Assembly (NCBI GenBank): GCA_902805985.1
Contig: CADCUW010000633.1
Span: 1 to 9,677, forward strand
Direction of reading: 5' to 3'
DNA: 9,677 nucleotides
Source: an uncultured Rubrobacteraceae bacterium
GTDB taxonomy: Bacteria > Actinomycetota > Rubrobacteria > Rubrobacterales > Rubrobacteraceae
Shown here: in pieces, positions 1-5,941 of the stretch
Numbering within the stretch: the stretch's first letter is position 1
How the letters are laid out: the number at the start of each line of letters is the position of its first letter
Made by a program: the position numbers and the translations under genes
The notes under the pieces: model-generated
What the model was told of the DNA's origin: nothing
Seen by the model: the letters and a program-made list of their open reading frames with translations, nothing else
The model's database searches: none

Positions 1-58
1 AAGTTGGTGAAAGCAGGGCATGACTCCCTCGAGAGCCACGAGATCGTCGCCTTCGCCG
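1..58. mobile_element. Probable left-end flank of the ISL3 element
   Basis: These bases follow the transposase stop and probably belong to the non-coding end of the element, with the terminal repeat starting at or before the window edge. This is inferred from position only. I found no matching inverted copy on the right side between 1694 and 1900, so the right end is either lost or diverged. Confidence 0.3.
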
Positions 59-1693
59 TCAGGCTGCTCCGAGCACCCGCCTCTTCAAGAGGTCGAAGTT
101 CGCCCTACCGGACATCTGCCGCTTGAACGTCTTCAGACGGTTCACCTGGCCCTCGACCTGCCGCTGGACCACGGCTCGCGGATCGCCGCCCTCACCGCCG
201 CCTCGTCCTGGAGGATCCCCCTCGCGAAGGCGACGATCTCCTGAAGATCGCTCTGATCGGCTTCTCGTAGCCAACCCGTGAGCTCCTCCCCTTCGCCCCC
301 GCGCATCAGCTTGGCGAACCTACCCGCCAAGTCTTGCGCGACGGCAAGCTCCGGGCTGTAGGCCCGCAGCTCCTCCGCGTACCGGACCTGCCCAAACTCG
401 AGGGCCAGCGGGTCTTTCGCTTCGAGCATCAGGAGGCGGGCGACCTCCTGGGACTCGTGGCGGGTACCTTTGGTGCGGCCCCTCGCTCCCGCCCGCGGGG
501 GCGCCGGCCGGAGGGACGAGACCTTTGCGCAGGCACCTCATGTGGTCTGCTGCCGCATCATAGAAGCCCTCGTAGCCCATCGCCCTTATCTCCCTGTAGA
601 GCTGAGCCATGTTTATGCACCGCTCCTGCCAGCGGCGGTGGAGGTAGTCCGCGTAGGGGGCCACCGGGCTCGACTTCTTCCTCTTGGGCCTCCCCCGCTC
701 GGGGAAGCCCCCGGCCTTCAGCCAGGGGACGACGGTGCGCTCGCTGAGGCCCACCTCCGAGGCGATGTCCTCGACGTACAAGCCCCGCCGCCGCAACTCC
801 GCCACCCGCTCGTAGCGCCTCAGGCGCTCCTCGCGCTTCCCGGGGTCGGTCCTGTGGCCCCACAGCGGGTGCCCCGCCCCGGGGTCCGCGGGCGGAGTCG
901 ACGGGGCGGGAGCGGCCTTGGCCGCGGCCCATCTGTTGCGCTCGACGGCCTTCTCCAGCGCGTCGTAGAGGTTCTTGGAGACGTGGAAGCGGTCCGCCAC
1001 TTGCACGGCCTCCGGCGCGCAGGCGCCGACCCCTTCTATGTAGGGGCGGTAGCGGTTGCGGCTGACGACCTCCACCCCGCTTGCGTGGGCCTTGAGCCAC
1101 GCCGACAGGGTCTTGGCGGAGCGGTCGGGCTGAAGGTCGACGACCCGCCTGCGTTCGAGGTCGACCAGTATCGTGCCGTACCTTTCGCCTTTTCGAGCCG
1201 CCCAGTCGTCCACCCCAAGCACCCTCACCTCCCCGAAGTCCGGCGTCGGCGAACCTCTCAGCCTGCGGAGCAGTGCGGAGCAGTGCGGAGCAGGGAGTCG
1301 CGGGAGACCAGCAGACCCAGCTCCGCGGCCAGGCGAGAGCCGGCCCTGCCGCCCAACTCGAAGGCCACGAGCAAGAGCGCCCCGTCGAGCCAGCCCGTTT
1401 TAAGGGCGTGGGCCGCCACCTCGGGCAGCCGCTCGCAGAAGATCTTCCTCTCGCAGGAGGTCTCGTCGTAGAAGAAGCGGCGCACCCGGGCGCGGAAGAC
1501 GACGGGCGTACCGTGCCAAGGTAGGTCGGCGATCTTACGGGCGTACCGACTGTGGATTCGACGAGAGGATCGGCCGCACACCGGGCAGGCGGCCGACGGC
1601 GCCACCGGGGCGACCGAGATGTCCACGCGACCTCGCTAAGGACAAAGACTCGGGTTTCAGCCCCTTCGGGATGAGATCTTGGGCGTCTTGCAC
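59..1693 (-). pseudogene. ISL3-family transposase, multiply frameshifted
   Basis: A DDE transposase remnant of the ISL3 family, read right to left. Seen: an N-terminal zinc-binding stretch (ACPVCG, then HSRYARKIADLPWHG) near 1505-1590, the first catalytic Asp in VLGVDDWAARKGERYG near 1180-1225, the second in VADRFHVSKNL near 970-1005, an inserted helix-turn-helix segment (YVEDIASEVGLSERTV) near 730-780, and the C-terminal VEGQVNRLKTFKRQM carrying the catalytic Glu near 110-155. The best start is GTG at 1691-1693, behind AGGAGG with 8-nt spacing. From there the frame is lost near 1630-1645, at 1264-1293 (repeat expansion), near 485-505 (by a run of five G at 497-501) and at about 160 (one base missing). 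Restored, the protein would be about 540 residues, normal for larger ISL3 enzymes. The stop is at 59-61. With four breaks it is very unlikely to be active. I could not identify a matching pair of terminal inverted repeats. Confidence 0.93.
1264..1293. repeat. Three tandem copies of a 10-bp unit inside the transposase
   Basis: TGCGGAGCAG occurs three times without a gap (1264-1273, 1274-1283, 1284-1293). On the coding (minus) strand the unit reads CTGCTCCGCA. Keeping only one copy joins SRDSLLR directly to RLRGSPTPDFGEV and then VLGVDDW in one open frame. The two extra copies add 20 bp, shift the frame and bring in a stop 22 codon-level bases later (TGA after CSAG). The repeat therefore arose after the gene was functional. 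Confidence 0.9.
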
Positions 1694-1699
1694 CCGTCG

Positions 1700-1709
1700 C
1701 TCCTCCTCC
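1700..1709 (-). promoter_or_regulatory. Shine-Dalgarno site of the ISL3 transposase
   Basis: On the minus strand, AGGAGG (1707 to 1702) lies inside a longer purine run and precedes GTG at 1693 by 8 nt. It fixes the ancestral start upstream of the apparent GTG at 1626. Translation from 1693 gives an N-terminus ending in IPKGLKPESLSLAR, and the family sequence then continues in another frame. Confidence 0.55.
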
Positions 1710-1784
1710 CGCGATACTTCCTCTTGGTAAGGAGAACTCTACTCATCACGAGCGCGCCAGATCCCGTATGTAGGCTGCTCCCCA

Positions 1785-1868
1785 CTCACGGACATCGAGA
1801 AGCTGTCCCAGCGCGAGGTAGCGAAGAGGCTCGGGATTTCGTAGATCACCGTCAACGAGACCCTCAAC
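1785..1868 (+). pseudogene. Remnant of a helix-turn-helix protein (recombinase or transposase type)
   Basis: One frame reads LTDIEKLSQREVAKRLGIS, then a TAG stop at 1842-1844, then ITVNETLNRPHH. The pattern LSQREVAKRLGIS-x-x-TV is the classic recognition helix pair found in resolvases and in several transposases (IS30, IS21 and others). No start codon with a ribosome site and no catalytic domain lies nearby, so only the DNA-binding piece is left. It sits between the ISL3 remnant and the IS110 element, and may be what remains of a gene interrupted or trimmed by these insertions. The exact family cannot be told from about 28 residues. Confidence 0.45.
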
Positions 1869-1899
1869 AGACCTCACCATTAATTGCCCGACTTGTTTA

Positions 1900-2133
1900 A
1901 CTCGGAGAAGGAGCCAGGCGGTCTGCAGCCGTTAAGCTTCTAGGGTGCCGGTCGGGTTCGCTCGCAAATGCCCTGCCGCCTCGTCTCGCGGAGGTTGGCT
2001 CCACGCCGGCCTGCGGTCCGCCGGCGCCCGCCGACGTACGGAGTGGCTCAACAGAGGGATGCACCGCGCCCAAAGTCGGGATGCCCTCCGCGCGCATCGG
2101 TCGTCCGGCAACCGAGGGCAAGGAGGTCACGGT
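1900..2133 (+). ncRNA. Structured leader of the IS110 element, candidate bridge RNA region
   Basis: This is the non-coding stretch upstream of the IS110 transposase. In characterised IS110-group elements (IS621) the sequence between the left end and the transposase start encodes a bridge RNA of about 180 nt whose loops pair with donor and target DNA. Here about 230 nt are available. It holds a perfect 7-bp hairpin (CGCCGGC at 2004-2010, 9-nt loop, GCCGGCG at 2020-2026) and a TGGCTC repeat on either side of it (near 1996 and 2045). The frame continues open upstream of the ATG, but the translated residues resemble no protein. Neither the RNA ends nor the loops can be assigned from one copy. Confidence 0.35.
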
Positions 2134-3183
2134 ATGGGGGTGCTGATCGGCGTCGATCCCCACGAGGCGACGAACGTAGTCGCGGCGATCGACCAGCGGG
2201 GAGAGTTGGTCGGGCAAGAGAACTTCCCCGCCAACCGCGAAGGGCTGCGGGCCTTGGGGAGGTGGGCGAAGCGCTTCCCGGAACGCCGTTGGGCCGTGGA
2301 GGGCGCCGGCGGCATCGGACGGCCCCTGGCCCAGAAGCTCCTTGCCTCGGGGGAGCAGGTAGTGGACGTCCCGCCCAAGCTCTCCGCGCGCGTGAGGGTG
2401 CTCTCGACCGGCAACGCCCGCAAGAACGACTGCCTGGACGCCACCTTCACCGCCCTCGCTGCTCTCCGAAACGATCGGCTGGCCTCGGTCCAGCACGAGG
2501 ACGGTTTGGAAGGCCGCGCCGAGATCCTGAGGCTGCTCACCGAGCGGCGCGAGGATCTGGTGGCCGAGCGAACCCGCGCCCTTAACCGCCTGCACGTGAT
2601 GCTGCGGGACCTCCTCTCCGATCCTGTCGGGAGGCAGCTCTCCGCCGATGCCGCCGCCAAGCTCCTGCGCCGCGCCAGGCCGCGGCACCCGACGGGACGG
2701 GTCCGTAGGCGGCTGGCGGCCGAGTTGTTGCGGGACGTGCGCGCCCTGGACCGGCGCATAGCGGAACTCGACGAGCACATCGGGGTCGAGGTGGAGGCCT
2801 CCGGCACCACGCTGACCGAAGTTTTCGGCGTGGGACCGATCCTGGCGGCGAAGATCGTCGGCATCGTGGGCGACGTGGGGCGATTCCCGAGCAAGGCGCA
2901 CTTCGCCTCCTACGCGGGCGCGGCGCCGATCGAGGCCTCCAGCGGCGAGGTGGTCAGGCACCGGCTCTCGTTGGCCGGGAACCGGAGGCTCAACAACGTG
3001 TTGCACATGATCGCGGTCGTCCAAGCCCGCAGCGATCCCTGCGGACGGGCCTACTACCGGAAGAAGCTCGGGGAAGGCAAGTCGCGCAAGGAGGCAACGC
3101 GGTGCCTCAAGTGGCGCGTCTCGGACGCGGTGTTCCGGAAGCTGCTCGGGGATCTCGAAGGGTTCGCGCCCGGCGCGTCATGA
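2134..3183 (+). CDS. IS110-family transposase (DEDD recombinase)
   Basis: An intact transposase of 349 residues, the usual IS110 length. The N-terminal RuvC-like domain has the DEDD set: D8 in IGVDPHE, E56 in WAVEGAGG, D99 and D102 in RKNDCLDA. A helical linker spans about 120-220. The C-terminal Transposase_20 domain (about 223-310) has the helix-hairpin-helix-like EVFGVGPILAAKIVG, then FASYAGAAP followed by SSG (S269-S270), where the family's catalytic serine lies, and LAGNRRLNNVLH. The start is ATG 2134 because AAGGAGGT at 2120-2127 lies 6 nt upstream. A longer open frame to 1945 exists but has no comparable ribosome site. Family members cut and rejoin DNA with a serine and a bridge RNA, without clear terminal inverted repeats, so element ends are not called. 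It looks functional, unlike every other mobile fragment in the window. Confidence 0.95.
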   Translation: MGVLIGVDPHEATNVVAAIDQRGELVGQENFPANREGLRALGRWAKRFPERRWAVEGAGGIGRPLAQKLLASGEQVVDVPPKLSARVRVLSTGNARKNDCLDATFTALAALRNDRLASVQHEDGLEGRAEILRLLTERREDLVAERTRALNRLHVMLRDLLSDPVGRQLSADAAAKLLRRARPRHPTGRVRRRLAAELLRDVRALDRRIAELDEHIGVEVEASGTTLTEVFGVGPILAAKIVGIVGDVGRFPSKAHFASYAGAAPIEASSGEVVRHRLSLAGNRRLNNVLHMIAVVQARSDPCGRAYYRKKLGEGKSRKEATRCLKWRVSDAVFRKLLGDLEGFAPGAS

Positions 3184-3199
3184 CGGCCGGAACCGGCCG
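3184..3199 (+). terminator. Hairpin at the stop codon of the IS110 transposase
   Basis: CGGCCGG, AA, CCGGCCG form a perfect 7-bp stem that begins directly after the TGA. No U-run follows, so intrinsic termination is doubtful. It may block read-through into the methyltransferase or mark the right-end structure of the element. Confidence 0.35.
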
Positions 3200-3205
3200 C
3201 CGGGC

Positions 3206-3234
3206 TTGCGCCTCGGCCGCGCGGTCAAGATACT
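3206..3234 (+). promoter_or_regulatory. Leaderless-type promoter of the methyltransferase
   Basis: TTGCGC (3206-3211), a 17-bp spacer and GATACT (3229-3234) fit a sigma-70-like promoter. Six bases after the -10 box is the ATG at 3241, where transcription would be expected to begin. No Shine-Dalgarno sequence precedes that ATG. Both facts fit a leaderless mRNA, which is common in actinobacteria. Confidence 0.5.
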
Positions 3235-3240
3235 GGCGCG

Positions 3241-4005
3241 ATGGGCGTGGACTTCGGGAAGACCGCCAGGGACTACGGCAAGCACAGGACCGGCTTCCCG
3301 GAGGAGCTCTTCGGGCGTCTCTCGTCCTTCGGAGTCGGTGAAACCGGTTCGCGCGTGCTCGACGTGGGCACCGGCACGGGGACCCTTGCGCGCGGCTTCG
3401 CCCTGCGGGGCTGCGGGGTCGTGGGTTTGGACCCGGCCGCGCCCCTGCTCGAGGAGGCGCGGCGCTTGGACGAGGAAGCGGGCGTCCGCGTTGAGTACGT
3501 GACGGCGAAGGCGGAACGGACGGGGCTGCCCGACGCCTCCTTCGACGCGGTGACGGCCGGCCAGTGCTGGCACTGGTTCGACCGCGGGAAGGCCGCCGCG
3601 GAGGCGAGGAGGGTCCTCAGGCCTGGCGGCAGGCTCGTCATCGCGCACTTCGACTGGGTCCCCTTGCCCGGCAACATCGTGGAGGCCACCGAGGGCCTCA
3701 TAGAGCGGCACAACCCCGCCTGGGGGATGGGCGGCGGGACGGGCATCTACCCGGCGTGGCTCGCCGACGTCGCGGTGGCGCGGTTCGGTGCCGTAGAGAC
3801 CTTCTCCTTCGACGTCTCGGTACCCTACCCTCACGAGGGCTGGCGGGGAAGGATCCGGGCCAGCGCGGGGGTGGCGGCCAGCCTCCCGCCCGAGCGGGTC
3901 GAGCGCTTCGACGCCGAGCTGGAGCGGCTCCTGCGGGCGCGATTCCCGGAGGATCCGCTCTCGGTCCCCCACAGGGTGTTCGCGGTGGTTTGTTCGGCGC
4001 CTTGA
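3241..4005 (+). CDS. Class I SAM-dependent methyltransferase
   Basis: A 254-residue Methyltransf_11-type enzyme of the Rossmann fold that transfers methyl from S-adenosylmethionine to an unknown small-molecule acceptor. Seen: the SAM-binding glycine loop VLDVGTGTGTLARG (39-52), the acidic residue after strand 2 in VVGLD (D64), FDAVTAGQCWHWF (101-113) for motif IV, and RRVLRPGGRLVI (123-134) for the post-motif strand. The opening DFGKTARDYGKHRTGFP is typical of this subgroup. Full length, no frame breaks, no signal peptide or membrane segment, so cytoplasmic. The ATG at 3241 is chosen because it aligns with the family N-terminus and sits at the predicted transcription start; there is no ribosome site. 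It lies 57 bp after the IS110 stop and converges on the TetR remnant. The substrate cannot be told. Confidence 0.9.
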   Translation: MGVDFGKTARDYGKHRTGFPEELFGRLSSFGVGETGSRVLDVGTGTGTLARGFALRGCGVVGLDPAAPLLEEARRLDEEAGVRVEYVTAKAERTGLPDASFDAVTAGQCWHWFDRGKAAAEARRVLRPGGRLVIAHFDWVPLPGNIVEATEGLIERHNPAWGMGGGTGIYPAWLADVAVARFGAVETFSFDVSVPYPHEGWRGRIRASAGVAASLPPERVERFDAELERLLRARFPEDPLSVPHRVFAVVCSAP

Positions 4006-4009
4006 GGGC

Positions 4010-4036
4010 GTGCCCCGCGTTCCTCGCTCGGGGTAC
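4010..4036 (+). terminator. Terminator-like hairpin after the methyltransferase
   Basis: GTGCCCCG (4010-4017) pairs with CGGGGTAC (4029-4036), an 8-bp stem with one G-T pair and an 11-nt loop, 5 nt after the TGA. No U tract follows. Confidence 0.4.
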
Positions 4037-4061
4037 AGTGCCAGCGACTTGACACAGAGGG

Positions 4062-4084
4062 GCCGGCGTATGCGTGCCGCCGGC
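4062..4084. terminator. Hairpin between two convergent genes
   Basis: GCCGGCG (4062-4068) and CGCCGGC (4078-4084) form a perfect 7-bp stem with a 9-nt loop. It lies about 50 nt past the end of the leftward TetR remnant and could serve either strand. There is no U-run on either side. Confidence 0.3.
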
Positions 4085-4134
4085 ATAGCAGTAAAGGTGG
4101 ACGCTTCGGTCGGACGCCTCCAGACTGGCGGGCG

Positions 4135-4653
4135 TCAGGCCGGGCGGGCTCCCCGCACGAACTGCTCGACCGCAGTCTCCACGAGGCCGTCGAGCAGCTC
4201 CGGTTTGACCATGTCGCCGTTGATCAGGGCGGCGATGCCCTGCATCGTGGCGAACAGGACCATGCCCACCCGCTCGGGGTCCCCGACGGCGAGTTCCCCC
4301 GCCGCCTGCCCCTGGGCGATCAGCTCGTACATCAGCGTGAACGCCGGGCCGGCCGCCGCCACCACCCGGTCGGCGCCCGGCCGGTGCTTGCCGGTGAACA
4401 TCAGCTCCAGCAGCGCCGCGTCCTCGGTGGCGAATCGGATGTACGCCGCCACGGCAGCCCGCAGCCGCGGCGCGAAGTCGTGCCCCGCTTCGGCGACCGC
4501 CGCGCGCAGTTGCACGTCCAGACGCTCGAAGCCCGCCTCGGCCAGAGCGTCGAGCAGGGCCTGCCGGTCCGGGAAGTGGCGCCGCGGCGCGGCATGGCTG
4601 ACGCCGATCTCCCGGGCCAGTTCGCGCAGGGAGAGTTGCTGCTCGCCGTGCTC
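4135..4653 (-). pseudogene. TetR-family regulator lacking its start
   Basis: A TetR-type repressor body read leftwards. The helix-turn-helix is clear near 4560-4640: LSLRELAREIGVSHAAPRRHF followed by PDRQALLDAL. The C-terminal ligand domain continues through FATEDAALLELMFTG and LFATMQGIAALING to the stop at 4135-4137. About 172 residues remain, roughly 20-25 fewer than usual. Upstream of EHGEQQLSLRE, where helix 1 and the start codon should be, the frame runs without ATG, GTG or TTG to a TAG near 4751. That DNA instead encodes an IS3 transposase piece on the other strand. Internal GTG at 4515 would make a protein with no DNA-binding domain. The regulator is therefore probably dead. APRRHF where APYRHF is usual may be further decay. 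Confidence 0.8.
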
Positions 4654-4654
4654 G

Positions 4655-4756
4655 CATGCCGAACTGCGGGCCTTGGGAGAACGCTGCGGACGCCGGCGGG
4701 TGGCCCGCCTGATGCGCGAGGTCGGACTCCGGGGTTGCGTGCGCGGCCGCTATTAG
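4655..4756 (+). pseudogene. Fragment of an IS3-family transposase OrfB
   Basis: One frame reads HAELRALGERCGRRRVARLMREVGLRGCVRG, then a tyrosine and a stop at 4754-4756. This matches the region of IS3-family OrfB just before the DDE catalytic core (family pattern: HxELR...G...GRxRVARLMRxxGLRG). Only about 33 codons are kept, with nothing of the catalytic domain. The left edge coincides to within a few bases with the point where the TetR gene on the other strand stops being recognisable (4653/4655), so this is probably an insertion or deletion scar. No terminal inverted repeat or target duplication can be named. Confidence 0.7.
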
Positions 4757-4963
4757 CGGTCGAGGCGTGCGAGGGAGCCGGGCGGCCGTTTCCGACCGAG
4801 CCGTCTGGAGCGGCAGAAGCTTGCGAGCCGTACTCGGCTCCCCGGGCAACCCGTAGGCTATACGCCCGGGCTTGGTAAAAGGTAGAGAAGCATGCCACGA
4901 CTTGCGGCTTGCAGACCGTTCCAGGGTTTTCGCCTTTTCATCCCGCGAACGCGTTCTGCCTAC

Positions 4964-4980
4964 CCCCGCTCCGGGCGGGG
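4964..4980 (+). terminator. Short GC hairpin followed by TGTTCT
   Basis: CCCCGC (4964-4969) and GCGGGG (4975-4980) form a 6-bp stem with a 5-nt loop, followed by TGTTCT. It is a weak rho-independent candidate with no gene directly upstream. Confidence 0.25.
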
Positions 4981-5214
4981 TGTTCTACTGGACAATACTG
5001 CCGGAATCATGCGATGACCCCTATAAGGCCACGCCTGCGCCCCGACCGACGACCGCGGGCGGCACCCCCGCGAGAGGGTCCGACGGGTCAAGCTGAAGGT
5101 ACGGTGGCCTCGGCTATGTGGGTCAGGCCGATCCGCAGGGTGCCGCCCGCAACCATCCTCTCATGGTGTTCACAGCGGCTCGTGACGCGGACCCGGGTCC
5201 TGGGCCTGTTCTCG

Positions 5215-5241
5215 CGGTACAGAAATTCCGTTTGGGTACCG
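5215..5241. repeat. Imperfect inverted repeat downstream of the CGNR gene
   Basis: CGGTAC (5215-5220) and GTACCG (5236-5241), with three further A-T pairs inside after two mismatches, surround an A/T-richer centre. It lies 33 bp past the end of the leftward CGNR gene, so it could be that gene's terminator, an operator or an end of a mobile element. Confidence 0.35.
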
Positions 5242-5273
5242 TGACACCTTACAGGAACCAGGGCGGCTGACGG

Positions 5274-5852
5274 TCACGGGACCTTGTGGCGTTGGTAGTA
5301 GCGGGCGACGCGGACCCGGTTGCCGCACAGTCTCGGGGAGCACCAACGGCGGCGGGGGTGTGCGGGCAGGAACAGCAGCGCGCAACCGGGGCCATCGCAC
5401 TGACGCACGGTGGCGATTGTCGGGCCGGTGAGCAGGTCTGCGGCGGCTTCGGCAAGTTCGGCAACCAGGCGCGCACCGTAGTCCCCGTCGCGGCGCGTCG
5501 CCGACGCTACCACCGCGCCGTCCCAGGCCAATTCGCGGTATGCCGGAGCGGCGCGCTGGGCGTCGGTCAGCGCTCGCAGAGCTTGCGCGGGTGGGTGCTG
5601 GGCCTGTTGGGCGTGCCGGATCGCCATCGCGATATCCTCGCGGATCGCATGGACCGAGGCCAACTCGGCGGCGGCGATCGGAGCGTCAGGTTGAGGGAGC
5701 CGTTCGGCCTGGATGGCCAGCCACGCCCGCAGCGCTGCGGGCGTCGCCAGCAAGTCGGTCTCCCCCTCCGCTGTGCGCACCCGGGTGTTGATCAGGTCCA
5801 GCGCGAGGGGCTCACCGACCACGGGGAACTCGTCGACAGCAGGCTTCTCCAT
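5274..5852 (-). CDS. ABATE-domain, CGNR zinc-finger transcription regulator
   Basis: A 192-residue protein of the family called 'putative stress-induced transcription regulator'. The N-terminal ABATE domain (about 10-145) opens with VVGEPLALDLINTRV and contains TPAALRAWL. The C-terminal CGNR zinc finger holds four cysteines, C152, C157, C171 and C176: CDGPGC, then RRRWCSPRLCGNRVRVARYYQRH, where the basic helix after CGNR (176-179) should bind DNA. ATG 5852 is chosen because MEKPAVDEFP leads straight into the domain; a GTG at 5882 would lie across the divergent promoter. No clear ribosome site is seen. TACCAT ends 7 nt before the ATG, so a leaderless message is possible. It is divergent from the hydrolase-reductase gene, 89 bp away, which suggests that it controls that gene and itself. 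The ligand or stress is unknown. Confidence 0.88.
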   Translation of the reverse strand: MEKPAVDEFPVVGEPLALDLINTRVRTAEGETDLLATPAALRAWLAIQAERLPQPDAPIAAAELASVHAIREDIAMAIRHAQQAQHPPAQALRALTDAQRAAPAYRELAWDGAVVASATRRDGDYGARLVAELAEAAADLLTGPTIATVRQCDGPGCALLFLPAHPRRRWCSPRLCGNRVRVARYYQRHKVP

Positions 5853-5855
5853 AAG

Positions 5856-5919
5856 TCTAATGGTACCACAGGCTATTGACACATTAGATTTTCCGATCTA
5901 CACTCATCCTAATGCATTA
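5856..5919. promoter_or_regulatory. Candidate operator half-sites in the divergent intergenic region
   Basis: CTAATG or its reverse occurs three times in 63 bp. TCTAATG at 5856-5862 and CATTAGA at 5882-5888 make a 7-bp inverted repeat with a 19-bp gap. A 10-bp perfect palindrome, TAATGCATTA, lies at 5910-5919. The first site continues as GGTACC, itself palindromic. The sites overlap the spacer next to the -35 box and the expected transcription start of the rightward gene, where a repressor would act. That the CGNR protein binds them is inference. Confidence 0.5.
5876..5904 (+). promoter_or_regulatory. Sigma-70-type promoter of the hydrolase-reductase gene
   Basis: TTGACA (5876-5881), exactly 17 bp, TACACT (5899-5904): a full -35 consensus with a 4 of 6 -10 box at ideal spacing. 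The start point would be near 5911. It is the best promoter in the window. Confidence 0.75.
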
Positions 5920-5941
5920 CAGAGCAAAGGAAGCGTGTGAA

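Larger units (their letters stand above)
4757..5273. other. Long stretch without a recognisable gene
   Basis: About 515 bp between the IS3 fragment and the CGNR regulator. Several open frames exist on both strands but none resembles a protein or has a ribosome site. It contains a GC hairpin at 4964-4980 and an inverted repeat at 5215-5241, listed separately. It may be decayed flank from the IS3-related event. Confidence 0.5.

Noticed and set aside
1264..1293. CRISPR-like or variable-number array
   Set aside because: The three units are contiguous with no spacers and lie inside a transposase; a simple tandem expansion explains them.
470..1471. Long open frame (333 codons) on the plus strand
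   Set aside because: It lies opposite the ISL3 transposase, whose motifs are clear on the minus strand. The plus-strand translation is rich in Pro, Arg and Ala with no domain, as expected of antisense frames at high GC.
1945..2133. N-terminal extension of the IS110 transposase by 63 residues
   Set aside because: The first domain strand (IGVDPHE) begins right after ATG 2134, which has a near-perfect ribosome site. The extension has no homologous look and covers the expected non-coding leader.
1897..3024. 375-codon frame on the minus strand
   Set aside because: It is antisense to the IS110 transposase, with no family resemblance and no ribosome site.
4049..4074. TTGACA as a promoter in the convergent gap
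   Set aside because: The only -10-like sequence (TATGCG) is 14 bp away, inside a hairpin, and no gene follows on that strand.
3178..4086. 302-codon frame on the minus strand
   Set aside because: It is antisense to the methyltransferase and is a GC-bias artefact.
4010..4654. Plus-strand frame leading into the IS3 fragment
   Set aside because: Only the part from 4655 resembles OrfB. The preceding Ser- and Ala-rich residues are antisense to the TetR gene.
3698..4849. 383-codon frame on the minus strand
   Set aside because: It crosses the TetR remnant in a different frame; the TetR motifs are in the other frame. Low-complexity Arg, Ala and Gly composition.
4909..5244. 111-codon plus-strand frame in the gene-poor stretch
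   Set aside because: No ribosome site, no domain and biased composition; not supported as a gene.
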